Source: Hysterangium stoloniferum (taxonomy: Eukaryota > Basidiomycota > Agaricomycetes > Hysterangiales > Hysterangiaceae). Taken from it: a DNA stretch of 64,000 nucleotides. The notes under the pieces are model-generated. The model did no database searches, had not been told where the DNA came from, and was given only the letters and a program-made list of their open reading frames with translations. The translations under genes and the position numbers were made by a program. Location of the stretch: NCBI GenBank assembly GCA_015178975.1, contig WHVD01000041.1, positions 434,001 to 498,000 on the forward strand, written 5' to 3'. Each line of letters starts with the position of its first letter. Position 1 is the first letter of the stretch. Below are positions 1 to 11,814 of the stretch, one piece after another.

Positions 1-684
1 CTGAAATTATATAGACTATTGAAATTCTTTAAAGGGCACTCGTTGAAGGCTTACTCACGATTTCGGTCTTCGCTCGTGCTATTTCTTTCTCTAACCTGCT
101 GAAACGCTCCGAGGTAACGTCTTTCGGTGTGTGCATCTCATCGCCTGATTGAACATCTGAGAATGGTATCATGGATGTAACTTCTGCACTGAAAAACCCA
201 GGGCCGACGATATGAACGTAGGAATTAATCTTATTCGTAAGTCCCAGTCCTTGTTCAAATTTTGTCTGATACAACTGTTGAAGCTTTTCCCGGAAAACAA
301 GAAGGTTTTCGTATCGTTTTGGAAGAACCTTCGCACTAAATAAGTGGTTTAAATGAGAAATATTAAGGTGAGCATCACCTGTTGCTTCCGTAATTCTCCA
401 ACACTACTTGCACCCGCCTTGGCATGCGATCCCAACGCTTTGACGTATCTCAAACATTCACCCTCGAGCGAGTTACACTTTTCCATCCACTCATCAACTT
501 CCTTGCGCCTCTCTCCTATCTTTGCATGGACACATTCGACCAGTGCTTGATGAAGTTCGGTAAGATCATCGGCAAGTGCAGATGAAGGAAGTCCCAATTG
601 AACATGTAATGAGGGAATAAGAGGCGTCTGGGTAGTCAAATGAGCCTGTAGTGAGGCCAATAGAGATTCTACAGTTGTAGCCAT
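1..684 (-). CDS. ase1: Ase1/PRC1/MAP65-family microtubule-bundling protein, N-terminal part (runs off the left edge)
   Basis: Minus-strand gene whose first two exons lie in the window. Exon 1 is 684-379 (306 nt, phase 0, starting MATTVESLLASLQAHL), followed by a 50-nt GT-AG intron (378-329). Exon 2 is 328-59 and begins VLPKRYENLLVFREKLQQLY. A second GT donor at 58 and a CAG at position 1 suggest intron 2 is 58 nt and ends exactly at the window edge. The family signature is the N-terminal rod: LGLPSSALADDLTELHQALV, the E-C-x-R-Y-x-K-A-L-G segment, ELRKQQ-VLPKRYE, then a Y-x-T-K-x-E-Q-x-x-x-L-T-N block. Ase1/PRC1 proteins dimerise, cross-link antiparallel microtubules and organise the anaphase spindle midzone. 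No TATA box is obvious upstream. I see no break in the visible part. The C-terminal spectrin-like and microtubule-binding region is outside the window. The family call is from remembered motifs, not a search. Confidence 0.8.
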
Positions 685-1003
685 TGTGACGCGCAGTCGT
701 GAGGCGAGTCAACAAAGCGAGCCACGCGTGCCGGTTGAACGTCACGTGACCGGTTTAAACAAATTCATTATGTAACCTTCCACTTGCTAAGCCCCTTCTT
801 AAGATCTAACACGATCCTACTTATAACTATACATCTTCAATGGAGTGACCTTGCAGAGAAATTAATTTGTTGTGAAGAATGTGGCCAAACCTCCGAACTT
901 CGAAAGATTGTCCGTTACGTTACGTAAGTCAAACCAGTGGTATTTGAGGATTTTTTATAATTCTAGATTTTTGCTCATGGATTTTTTCCCCATTTGTGAT
1001 AAA
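685..1003. other. Intergenic/promoter side of ase1
   Basis: AT-rich sequence upstream of the ase1 start. I see no coding region, RNA gene or repeat copy before the Copia insertion at 1009. Confidence 0.5.
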
Positions 1004-1008
1004 CCAAC

Positions 1009-1219
1009 TGTTAGAAAGTAAAACCTAAATGTAACTCAGTCATGTTTATCATATAACGGACTGAGGTAGTACTACTGTAATTCCAGATTATATACTTGAC
1101 CACGTACATTGCTAGGCACCACTAATAAGGTTGTGGATACTGTGTGCCTGTGTCTGATGTTACATGGTCTTGGGATCGGTCAACTTGGGCTGCATGTATT
1201 TCGATGGTGTTATCCAACA
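1009..1219 (-). repeat. 3' LTR of the Copia element
   Basis: Begins TGTTAGAAAG and ends TTATCCAACA. It matches the 5' LTR at 5909-6228 over most of its length, although the two differ in total length (211 versus 320 bp). Confidence 0.92.
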
Positions 1220-1231
1220 CTCCTCCTCACC
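1220..1231 (-). promoter_or_regulatory. Copia polypurine tract
   Basis: On the element's sense (minus) strand GGTGAGGAGGAG abuts the 3' LTR directly, the expected place for the plus-strand primer. Confidence 0.7.
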
Positions 1232-4200
1232 ATTGAAACTCCTCACCATTGAAACTCCTCCTCACATGGTGCTTCCTGCATCAAAGACCTTATAATAAAA
1301 AAACTGTGAGTCTTCACAAGTTTCATTGAAGACCTAGAAAACTGCGAATCTTGATAAATTTAGATGGTTCGAGTGGTTTGGTAAAAATATTGGCAAGATT
1401 ATTAGAAGTATTGACATAATATAGGAAAAAATCTTGTGAAAGGACGCGTTCCCGCAGGAAGTGGAATTTAATATCGATGTGTTTGACGTGGGAATGTAGG
1501 AGAGGATCTTTGGAAAGGTTAATAGCCGCATTGTTATCACAAAAGATGGTGGTGGAGGTAGAGCAAGGGAATGAGATCCTGGATAGTAATGATTGAAGCC
1601 AAGTGCCCTCTTTGACAGTTTTGAAGGCAGCAACATATTCAGCCTCACAGGAGGAGGCAGCAACAGTTTTTTGTTTCTTCGTGCTCCATGATATGACGCC
1701 AGATCCTAAAGTGAAGGTATATCCGCTAATGCTGCGATGGGTATTGAGGCAGTTGGCCCAGTCAGAATCAGTATAGCCGGTAAGCATGATATCATTAGAA
1801 CCACCAAGGCATAGTTTAAGGTTTCTTGTTCCTTTTAAATAGCAAACAACACAGATGGCAGCATTCCAGTGTGATGTGGAGTAGCTGTCGAGGAATTGCG
1901 AGAGTTGTTGAACAGCAAAAGATATGTCGGGCTGCATGGAGATTGCTAAATAAAGGAGACATCCAATGAGAGATTGATAAGGTATTTTGAGTAGGTTAGT
2001 GATTTCAATAGTCGATTGTGAGGTTCGGTCAAATTTACGAAGTTTGAGGCTGTGATCCATAGGTGTAGAGACAGTAGTAGAATCCGCCTGACCAAATTGA
2101 CGTACAATTTTATCGATAAGTGCAGTTTGGGATAGGTGGACGGACTTTGTGGGTCAATCCCAGTCCACCGTGATGCCAACAACAAAACGGATGGAGCCGA
2201 GGTCTGAAATAGTCCATACACGACGCATTTCGTCCTTAAAGGCATTGTTTTCAGTGGCAGTGCTCGCTATCGAGAGAAAATCATCGACATGTACTGCAGC
2301 GATGATGATACCATTGGGAGTTCGCCTATAATAAATACAAGATTCGCATGTAAGTCGAGTGAAACCCCAAGCGAGCATTTGCTCGTTCATGGTTTTGTTC
2401 CATATTCGACCACTTTGTTTCATACCATATAGGCCCCGGACTATCATCCACACGTAGTCTTCTTTCCCAGATTCCTCAAAACCTTCAGGCTATGCCATGT
2501 ATTGTACTTCATCATCAGGTAGTAGACCATAGAGAAAAGCGGTTTTGATATCGATTTGTTGTGCATCCCAACCAAGAGTGGTGGCAATATGGAGTAGAAT
2601 TTGCCAGGATTCCATGCGTGCAGTCGGTGAGGTAGTTTTATGGTAGTCTTTTCCGTACACTTGTTCAAAACCTTTAAAGACTAACCTGACCTTCCAACAA
2701 ATGGCTTTTCCAGATTCATCATGTTTGATGCGAAAAACTGGGTGCCCTTTTCGGATTTTGCATCCCTGAGGAACTTCGGAATGGGGGATTAGTTTGTACA
2801 CCCCCATATTCTTGAGGGAGTCCAACTCTTCCTGGAATCCAGCCTGCCATCTTGAAGCGTCCCCTGAATGAAGGGCTTCAGCCCAAGTAAGTGGCTCATC
2901 ATTGCATGTTAATGGGTTGATTCCAAGTGTTTCAGGTAAACCAGGTAAGTCATTATCAGTATTTACTGAATTAGAGAAAGATGACAGGATATGTTGGAGG
3001 TTATTGTCATTAAGAGTTGGTGTCAAGGCAGGGATTGCTGTGTGTAACTCATTGATGGTATGTAAATGTTCCTGTCACTGTAATCTCAAATGCTCAGCAC
3101 TATCCTTTGATTCCTGAATGGCACGATCAAGTCGAGCAGTTGACACAGGTTGCCCAGCAGTTGATCGACTTGAATGCCGAAGGGAGAGATCTGGTGGATC
3201 ATTGATCTCCTGCATGGGAGGTAAAGTCTGCTGTGGTATGATCACCGGAGAATCAGGCAGGACAGGATTATCAAGGGAGTGATAGTCAGGAGATGAGGGT
3301 ATTAATTCCGGCTCTGATTCAGTGTCTAGAGGGTCAGTAGACTTGTTGGTAGTAATACGAGGATGACCATCATGGCTTTTGAGAAATCGAACATGATAAG
3401 AGGTGTAGATGAGCCGTGTTTTTGGATCGAAACACCTGTATGTTTTAGATTTTTCATTATATCCAATTAGAACACATTCAATGGAGCATTTGTAGATCTT
3501 CGGATTTACCCTATTTTGAATTAGGACAAAAGTGCGACAACCTATTTCTCTCATGTAAGAATAGTCTGGTTTTCATCCATGCCATAGTTCCCATGGTGTT
3601 TTACCCATTAAGGATTTTGTAGTTGTTTTGACATGTAAATGAGTTGCGGTGAGATAAAATTCGTCCCATAAATAAGGAGGTAGTCCTGTGTATATTCTCA
3701 TTGTTCTGGCTTTGGCCATTAAAGTGCGATGCAGCCATTCAACACATCCAATGTGTGCAGACGTGTATGGAGCCGTGAATTGGTGATTGGTTCCCCGAGA
3801 GGCCAACCAATGAGCCATTTCATGGCTTTTGAGTTCGCCATTGTCGGTCTGATAAGTTCCAACCTTTAACCCAGTTTTGACTTCACGTGCACATTCCCAT
3901 GACTGAAGATAGGAGAATGCTTCACTTTTTAGTTTGAGTAAAATAGTCCAGGAGTAACTTGAATAATCATCTACAATATTCATGACATAGTTCTGTCCAG
4001 TACGTGAAGTGACTGAATTAGGGCCAGATAAATCTATCCACACTTTCTCCAATTTTCTCGTCACTCTGTGCCCTTCTCCTGTTTCACGTATTTTTGGGAC
4101 AGGGGGTTTTGTCTGTTTGCCAAGAATACAAGCGTCACATTTAGTAGGAGTGATGGAAGTGTTGGGGGGTATCACACCTTGGATGAGTCCTGTGTTAAGC

Positions 4201-5897
4201 ATGTCACGAATGGCTTGGTAATTTGCATGACCAAGCCGGTGATGCCAAGATTCAATGGTGGGTGTGTGATGAGCAATGAGAATATGTTCAGTTTGGGCTG
4301 AATAGAGATTGAGGGAGTATAGATGTTTATGGGGGAGTAGAGTACCTTGGGCTATAGTAGCTCCAGATGATTTTGAGGTAAGCCAACATGAGATGTCATC
4401 GAAGTGTGCTATGACGTTCGAATCTTTTTCCAAGCGATGGATGGATATTAGTCGTACTGTAGCGTCTGGGATGTATGTATAAGACATTTTTAAGCAGTAT
4501 ATGTGTACCGTGACCTATTCGTAATTTTATGTCTCCAATACTGATTGCCCAGACGGAAGAACCACCCAAACCCTTAACAGAGTGGGGAGTGACTGCTTTC
4601 AAGGTGAGAAAGTCAGTGCGGTTAGGAGAGATATGTATGGAGGCACCGCTATCCATCCAAAAAGGATGCGAGTCATTGGAGATAGGCATTCGAGTGGTGT
4701 GGGACACAGGGGTGATATCAGTAGTGTTGATAGCAGCCATTGTAGGTTTGCTGTGTTTAGACCAGTCGATATTTGTCTTCAACTCCTCCTCAATGACAAG
4801 CCAGCCATCATACTCAAGTTGATCATCTGGTGATAAGGGAAGGGAAGGAATGGAGGGTTGGATGGCAGAGGCCAGGTTGGCAGTGGGTGTGTTCGAAGAG
4901 GAAAGATCAGATGGGTCAATGTTGACGAGTAGATCACACCATCAGTGCCTTGCAGTCGAATGGGGATTTTCAGTTTGGGTGTAGGAGAAATTGAGCTGCT
5001 CAGTTTGGGTTCAGGGGCAAGTGTGTTTGGAGCTGGGCCAGTAGATTTAGGGCTACGGGTAGCACGATGAGCCTGTTTGGATTCCTCAAGGGATTTTCCT
5101 GCCATTCCTCCACCAGGACGGATGCAGAATTCCACCTCATGGTAAGCACGTTTGCAGTTCGAACAGATGACAGATCCAGACTTTGATTGGACCGAGAGGG
5201 CAATAGAGTCAGTGGTATGGGTCTTGTCGGATTTAAGTAGATTTGGCTCATTATCTAGATGAAAACATAGTTGGGTAGAGGTGAATGGAGTAGAGTCTGT
5301 GGATACTGAGATATCCTGGGTGATGATTGATTGCACATTACTGAAGTCATTCCCAAGTGAGCCCAAAAGAGCAATGCATTTCAATAAATCCTTTGAGATG
5401 TTGCCCATGTCGTAGGCACAGTCAATGAGGGAGCAAATCTTTTCTGCAGTGACGGGTAAGGGAGTAGAGCGGGCACAGCAAGCAGTGAGAGCTTCCTGCA
5501 GCAATTGTACTTGGCGGATAGGCCCTTCGCTTTGGTGGCATTGCCGGATCGTCTCCCAACAAGCCTTCACACCCAATTTGCGATCCAGGTAATCCTGCTC
5601 AGATGCCTCGACAGTGGAAATAATGAGAGCAGTGGCTAGGGAATTATTTGCTACCCAGTTGGCCTTGGTGTGAGGTTCAGTGATATTGGGTTCAGGGATT
5701 GTGCCATTGATATAACCAGATAGGCCAGTGAGGGTAATGAAGAGGTCTGTGGCACACAACCAAGGCTGGTAGTTCGATTTTAGTTTGTTGAGTTTAGGAC
5801 CAGTATAGGTGATATTGGTACGGACAAGAGTAATAGAGGGTGCAAGTGCATCCATGGATGTTGGGGATGTCATAGTTTGGTTTTACTCAAAGAAATA

Positions 5898-5908
5898 GGC
5901 CCATAACC
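5898..5908 (-). promoter_or_regulatory. Copia primer binding site, half-tRNA type
   Basis: Immediately next to the 5' LTR the minus strand reads GGTTATGGGCC. This is complementary to the anticodon stem-loop of eukaryotic initiator tRNA-Met (GGCCCATAACC), the internal tRNA primer known from Drosophila copia and relatives, rather than to a tRNA 3' end. Confidence 0.8.
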
Positions 5909-6228
5909 TGTTAGAAAGTAAAACCTAAATGTAACTCAGTCACGTTTATCGTATAACGGACTAATATTTTATGTACCTAAATGTAACTAATAAACATTTA
6001 TTAGTTACATCGAGTATAGATCCATAACAACCTTTACTTACCTCAGTCATGTTTATTGTATAACGGACTGAGGTAGTACTACTGTAATTCCAGATTATAT
6101 ACTTGACCACGTACATTGCTAGGCACCACTAATAAGGTGTTGTGGATACCGTGTGCCTGTGTCCGATGTTACATGGTCTTGGGATCGGTCAACTTGGGCC
6201 GCATGTATTTCGATGGTGTTATCCAACA
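5909..6228 (-). repeat. 5' LTR of the Copia element
   Basis: Starts TGTTAGAAAG, ends ATCCAACA, and is flanked outside by CCAAC, the target duplication. In element orientation this is the upstream, promoter-bearing LTR. Confidence 0.92.
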
Positions 6229-6233
6229 CCAAC

Positions 6234-6635
6234 TTCCCATGATGTTCAGGATGCCATACTGCTTCGTACTATTTCGATCTCTGTGTGAGGCTATAATTTT
6301 TTATTTTGTTAAATGACGGGCTCCTTCCTACCAAGAGTTCCTATTGAACTAGGTATATATCTCGTTTTCCGAGTGTGTGAAATATTTTTAACTATGATGG
6401 AACTAGCCATTAAGTACCAAACATGGATATGCAGAACAATATAGAAGTTCAAAGTTTGCATCCCAAGATATGTATATTGACTTAGCCTCATGAATTTATC
6501 CTTTTGTCACCGTAAATACTAGTACAAGGTGCAGTATGGGAAATGTCTGGAATGTGGAAAAAATAGCAGACTCAAATGCAGAATGTTACAATGGTGTTGT
6601 TGTTCAGTATTTGTTAGAATGTAGGTACAATCAGT
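6234..6635. other. Non-coding stretch beside the Copia element
   Basis: No convincing gene, RNA or repeat seen. Confidence 0.4.
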
Positions 6636-6638
6636 CAT

Positions 6639-6732
6639 GCCTTGCCAGCCCAATCGGTAGAGCGTCAGACTCTTACAGTCCCTCTGACCCTCTCTGGCCA
6701 GGTAAGAATTTTAAGGTTGTGGGTCCGAGTAA
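6639..6732 (+). tRNA. tRNA-Lys(CTT)-like relic, probably a tRNA pseudogene
   Basis: The 5' half is tRNA-like: an A-box-like GCCCAATCGGTAGAGCG, then an anticodon arm with a perfect 6-bp stem GTCAGA/TCTGAC around a loop that starts CTCTTA (CTT anticodon) but is longer than 7 nt, like an intron-bearing or padded loop. A B-box-like GTGGGTCCGAG follows, but the matching 3' half of the T arm and the acceptor strand are missing. It is most likely a decayed tRNA-Lys copy or a tRNA-derived SINE head. Confidence 0.4.
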
Positions 6733-6734
6733 TC

Positions 6735-7700
6735 TATTATATAAGTCCATCTGCACATTGTGTTTGAGCCGATAAGGGGATTATAGCCTGATGATTTTAT
6801 ATCCATAATTCAAGTGTTTAGTGGATGCGATGGCTTCAACCGTGAATGTCTGTGGCACCATCGTGAATATTTCCATGTATGTTGCTTAGATGTGGATGTG
6901 CTATCCATTTTCATAGGTCTTTCATGTTGTTTAAATCACTGATTGGTATGCAGCCCTATTTTTGGTTCTGATGCTTCATTTGAACTGACCTTCACCTTAG
7001 TATGTATCCGAACTTCAGTGCGTTCGTGAATGGTATTTGTACCTGGAGATGATGTATCGGTCAGAATAGTTGCTGGTTACCACCATATTTTATTTGTTTT
7101 TGAAGTTGATCACCATGTTTATAGAACCTTTCTCGCTAGCTGACTATGAAACTGCCTTTGAGTTGAAGCATCATCGTTGACAGTGGCTCCCTGCCCATAA
7201 CCACAGCAAATTGTGAAAGTTCCTATTCACTGGGGAGAAGTGTGAAAGAGAGACAATCCAAATTGGCACAGATCAGAAACACAAAAAATATTCATCGCTT
7301 TGAGGGAAATACACTCCCATGAAATCAAGACCAGAAATAAAAGAGGCACAACTTATGGAAGCGTCAAGAATTTTCCTGGGGAATATTCCCTGTTGTAAGA
7401 CAAAACTGGAGCACACTGAACTCAGAATCTGTTGAAATTTAAGGGGCTATTTGTGGCTTTCAATCTCGTCCAATGAATTCGAATCTAGAATCTCAGCCTG
7501 GTGGCAGATGGATTAGATTAGGTACAGATACTCAATATATTCAAATTCAGACTTCGAGCTCCAATAACCAGAAGACAGAAGAGGTTTCCTAATGAACACG
7601 AAGTATCAGAACAAAATTGTGTAAATATTTGGATGGATCTAAAGAACACACTAGTCCCATATACCGTTATTGATCAGCCCGTTGTAGAGAGTTCAATCGG
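6735..7700. other. Non-coding relic stretch
   Basis: Long AT-rich sequence with no sustained coding frame. I recognise no repeat family in it. Confidence 0.4.
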
Positions 7701-8943
7701 AAAGAGACTAATATGGCTATAGTTTCAAGTCATGTCACAGCACAAATTCTTATATATACTTTGGCACTCAAGACGACTTCTACACAGCCAAATCAGTTTC
7801 ATCAAACAGACGACCAAAACTCCATCATGTTCAACACTGCATCGTCCTCCAAAGTAACCCTCAGTTCCTACGTCCTCCAAAGTAACCCTCAGTTCCTACT
7901 CGAAACCGACTCTTCACTCCCAAATAGAACTCCAGCCAATAACATCTCGCTTCTCCTCATCCTCAGACATCATTTCCAAGCCCCTACCAGCCCACTCATG
8001 CTCCTCCAAGAAATACCATCGTTTCCTCCGTCAACAAGGTATTTGACTCCCATACGCTCCAGACGATCCTGTCTTCATTCGTATAGAGCACTATGATGGC
8101 TCCTCCGAAATCCTCCACTATCGATTCGATTGAGTGTTTTAGCAGGACTGTTCCCCACCATCATCGGGAATCTATTACATGGCAACGTTCACTCCAGTAG
8201 GAGATCACAGAGGACCCAAGTTATTTAGGACCCCGGTTCCAGAGGGAAGTCAAGTAGAGCCTCGTCGAGGTCGTCGTCGATTCGTGTTCCTTGCATGGTT
8301 GTGGAGCCTACTCACCACCTGGTTCTAAATGGTGATTGATTATGTCCCCTCCTTATACTGCAAAACTAGGAACACAATACGTCCAATCTCGGTTCATCGA
8401 TTGGTAATATTGTCAAGATTTCGAAATCAAGCATAGCATTTGAGGGTGACGCATTATCATGGGATTCTTGTGTTTCTGACTCATATCATCGATGTTTCAT
8501 CAGCCATCACTTCTATTACTCCATCATCCCTATTGTCTGACTCACTTCCCCTATTGTTCTATTGTGTTTCCCCATTTATCCGTATCACATGTCTGATCTC
8601 ATCTTTTGTTTGTCATTCTCTTATTGTTCAACGCAGCCTCCCCCTATTATTGTTCCCAGCTTTACTAACACTCCTATTGTGATGACTCAGAGATGACTCA
8701 CACCATATCGCATCGTTATTGTGTCGTTGTTTGTAGATGTTTGATTTGACCTGTGCTCTCTCATGTATATAAGGGCCTCTCTTTTGCCCACTATTGAACA
8801 AGCAATTTTGTTGTATCTCATTTCGAAGCTCATTCTTAAGGACAATCTCTTAAGTCTTACTCTCAGTCTCACTCCTACAGCCAGTAAGGGATACTGTAGT
8901 GTCTCTTATTGTTGAAGTTCTACACTCCTCGACATTAGGCTTA
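7701..8943. other. Unassigned low-constraint region with an LTR-like tail
   Basis: Contains an open frame of about 127 codons at 7713-8096 (+) that I do not recognise. Its composition (Ser/Pro/Leu rich) and an internal 26-bp direct duplication near 7850-7905 do not look like a conserved protein. A TATA-like TATATAAGGGCC at 8766 followed by pyrimidine-rich sequence could be the remains of an unrelated LTR or promoter. Confidence 0.3.
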
Positions 8944-8948
8944 CGTCA

Positions 8949-9671
8949 TGTTAAGAACTGGAAACTGACTAAATGTCGGTGGCCGACGGGGACCGATCGG
9001 AAGGACTTGGCTTCAGCTTATGTGCTGCGCCCTCGCAATTATCCGTTGGTTGTCCTTAAATTTCAGACGGGCGAAGACTAAATCCTAAGAAGAACCTTTC
9101 GGCGAGATACCGATCGGAACCGAAGGACAAGTCAAGTGTCAGGCCGAGGGGTCGGGGCTGAGAGTGGGCGAGCGCACGCGAAGGTGGATGGGGGATTCTC
9201 AGTATGAGACTGCTACAGACGTAAGAGGGTATTCTGAGTCGATATTCTGATTGCCTAGTAACTACAACTACAGCGGGTTCATATACAAATAACAGGCGTC
9301 TGGAAAATACTAATGGGGAGAAGGGCGGAAAACGGTATTAGCATTAAGCTTGACTAGGAATGGGAAGTTTATGATTAGTTCAGAGGCCGATGATAACTGA
9401 GAATGGAAATTACAATAAAAGGAAATAGTTCGAGGACTACAAATATAGATAGACATGTGTGAAACATAGAGTGGAAACGGATCAACATAATGAAAGGGAC
9501 GTATCAAAACATAACCAGACAGAAAGGCGTAGTTGGGTTTGATTGACCGGAGAGCATATGTCAGCGTCGGGGAACCAACGGCTTCTGAGATCTTGTCTTG
9601 TTGAAGACGTATAACTACGATATACCATTGGGGACCGTCGGTGTGTGAAGGGTTGCGACACAGTCGTAACA
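8949..9671 (-). mobile_element. Solo LTR, Gypsy family A
   Basis: A 723-bp LTR in minus orientation, TGTTAAGAACTG to CGTAACA on the plus strand, flanked by a perfect target duplication CGTCA (8944-8948 and 9672-9676). It matches the LTRs of the full element at 25599-33185 along its length. No internal sequence remains, as expected after LTR-LTR recombination. Confidence 0.93.
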
Positions 9672-9676
9672 CGTCA

Positions 9677-11180
9677 GCCTTTTGATATCATCTTCGTTTA
9701 CGTCATCCAAGGTCCGATCTCTAGCCTCTCGCTCCGAGTGTGTTTGGTTATAGACTGGTTTCAAGAACGACTGTGTCAGTGACCGTCATAAAGACTTGAC
9801 CGTTGCGCGCAGGTTATTAGGTCTTTTCCTAGTAATGAACTTACACCGTTCTCAAATTCAAATCTACATGTGAGTCTGCATGCTTGTTCACTGGGGTTGG
9901 CACAACTTGGTCAAATGAAAGCCAATCAAAACTTGGCTCCTCTGCACTCTGCCAATGACAGCTATCTGCATTGACAAAAAGTGCTCCTCTGCACTCACTC
10001 TGAATAAATCCATTAATCTAGACATGGTCCAAGGTGTAAGTGACTAAACCGTAACCTAAAGTGACATACCCCTAGAATTGCCAAGACATGAACCATCACC
10101 TGAATCCAATACATCAACCAGTCTAGCGACTCTCTCATCTTTCCAAGGCAAAAACATCCAATGGATGCATTCACTAGCAGGTCGCCCATGGCCAAATAAA
10201 GCTTTATCAGTGGCTTGGAGTGAAGTGTTCTGTTGTGGGTGTCCTTCCTGCTGGTATTATCCTTTATTACCTCCCCATCCCCTTGCTGGAGGCTCTTCCT
10301 CATCCTCCACTTCATTCATGTACCCTGCCAGCACTGCATCCCAGGCCAAGAGTCCTGTGTCAGCCCACTCATTTTTCCCCTGGTAATACAGATTGTGAAC
10401 ATAGAAATTTGCATATTGTATGTGTGAGGTGGTGGCAGTCCATGGCATTGGGAAGTAAGCACTTTGGTTAATGTATGAATTAAATGGAGTTTGTACCTTC
10501 AGCATCCTCAGACTCTACCTGTATTTTTTCTTTGCCTTTATCATAGATGTCGGGGTGTCTCTTGGACCAACACACAGCTTAGAGCCTTATGTATCACTGG
10601 ACTAACTTCAGTTTGTTGTCCCAAAGTGTCCACCCCAAGGCAGATACATCATCGTAGATTATTGACTGATAATCTGTTGCCAGGCTTTCTTTTACTTTAT
10701 TAATGCTTCCGGGAAGTGGTATAAGAGACAAAAGAAATAGTCATAGAAAATGAAGTAAGTGAGAGGGATGAAGGAATATCTATTGTGAATGTTACATAAG
10801 AGTGTGGGAGATCATCTTATGATAACTTGTGTACCATTGAAAGGCTGTCATTATCAGCCTCACTACAGATAGAATGAAGTCTTCTTTATTTTAATAGGAG
10901 TATGATACAAGATGAATGTGAGGCTCCCATGGGAAAGGATTTTATGGTTGAAAAGATTCCCCTCTTATCACTGTGGAATGTATACTTATATATCTGCTTG
11001 GAACAATAAGATTGTGGTAACAAAAGGTATCTGAAAACAAGGAAGATGTGACAGGAAAAGGAGAACAAAGGTTGATGGGAGAACAATGGTCAAGGGTAAT
11101 CGAGTGGCAGCACAAGGAATGCTTGAGTAGTTGAACAAAGGAAGTGGTTGGGAATGGTGGTGTATGTATGTCACTGGAAT
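9677..11180. other. Relic region without a recognised gene
   Basis: A short segment at 9897-9945 (shared core TTGGTCAAATGAAAGCCAAT) recurs at 13843-13888 beside the HEAT array, so it belongs to a dispersed repeat. Minus-strand frames at 10013-10505 (for example GKNEWADTGLLAWDAVLAGY) could be exons of a decayed gene, with a possible GT-AG intron near 10220-10262, but I cannot name a family. Confidence 0.3.
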
Positions 11181-11182
11181 AA

Positions 11183-11814
11183 CCCCCCTCCAAAACATTT
11201 TAGGATCCTTAGTAGAGCCTTATTTATACATAAACTCCAATAGTCACACTGGGGAAAGCCCTGTAATAATTACATAAGCAGGGTGAAAATATTGACCTGA
11301 ACTGGATTTGAACCAGTGACCACTAAGTTTGGATTACATGTCTAGTGCTCTTAACCCCTGAGCTATCAGGCCATTAAGAGTAGTTCTATTAAGAACCAGT
11401 TACTACTGAGATGATTAGTCATCAGTAAGATATTAATATATCCAGGTCAACCATTACTCATTCAACAAGCCCTTGCTCCAAAATTTTTTAAGATCCTCAG
11501 TAGAGGCTTATTTTATGTAAACTCTGCCAATCACTCATCAGATCCTTAACTGATTTAAAGTTGGTTAAGAATACAACATGTGATTGGTGGGTTTAGAATC
11601 CAACAAACTTTTGGATCCTTAAAAGATCCATAACTGAGTTAAAATTGGCTAAGGATCCAACATGTGATTGCAGGGTTTAGAATCCAATAAAATTTAGGAT
11701 CCTCAAAAGAGCCCCAATCAATTTTAACTCTGATAAGGATTCAATGGATGACTGTTGGAGTTTATATAAAATAAGGCTCTACTGAGGATCCTAAATTTTT
11801 TTGGAGAGGGGGGT
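11183..11814. repeat. Fold-back element arms, copy A
   Basis: A left arm at 11183-11240 (CCCCCCTCCAAAACATTTTA, then GGATCC and a stretch ending AAACTCC) is the inverted complement of 11757-11814 (GGAGTTTATATAAAATAAGG ... GGAGAGGGGGG). The arms are about 58 bp and the spacer holds the tRNA-like sequence and the left arm of copy B. The pattern fits a MITE or fold-back DNA element. No transposase is present. Confidence 0.6.
11293..11372 (-). tRNA. tRNA-like gene or pseudogene, best fit Thr(TGT) or Tyr(GTA)
   Basis: The minus strand folds as a tRNA: 7-bp acceptor GGCCTGA/TCAGGTC with one G-T pair and discriminator A; D arm GCTC-AGGGGTTAA-GAGC; T arm ACTGG-TTCAAAT-CCAGT; variable loop TGGTC. The anticodon arm is poor and about 5 nt too long (around CTAGACATGTAATCC), so the anticodon cannot be fixed: the standard register gives TGT with A at position 33, while a shift of one gives GTA. 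It lies between inverted-repeat arms, so a tRNA pseudogene carried by a transposon is likely. Confidence 0.5.

Larger units (their letters stand above)
1009..6228 (-). mobile_element. Copia (Ty1/Copia) LTR retrotransposon, decayed fossil
   Basis: The element is delimited by two LTRs that start TG and end CA (1009-1219 and 5909-6228) and by a perfect 5-bp target duplication CCAAC (1004-1008 and 6229-6233). It reads on the minus strand in Copia order. Parts: gag-like region about 4930-5870 with a Copia-type gag N-terminus and a cysteine/histidine knuckle near 5130; protease with WMDSGASIHIS near 4650; GAG-pre-integrase with WHHRLGHANYQAI near 4250; integrase core about 3600-4150; reverse transcriptase about 2160-2960; Copia-type RNase H about 1330-2060 with CDNNAAINLSKDPLLHS. 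Integrase lying before reverse transcriptase separates Copia from Gypsy. The copy is broken, with roughly five or six interruptions of the coding region. Shared LTR sequence differs by about 3 %, almost all transitions, so it is a fairly recent but dead insertion. Confidence 0.93.

Noticed and set aside
4009-4833. Plus-strand frames within the Copia element
   Set aside because: Shadows of the minus-strand Copia coding region.
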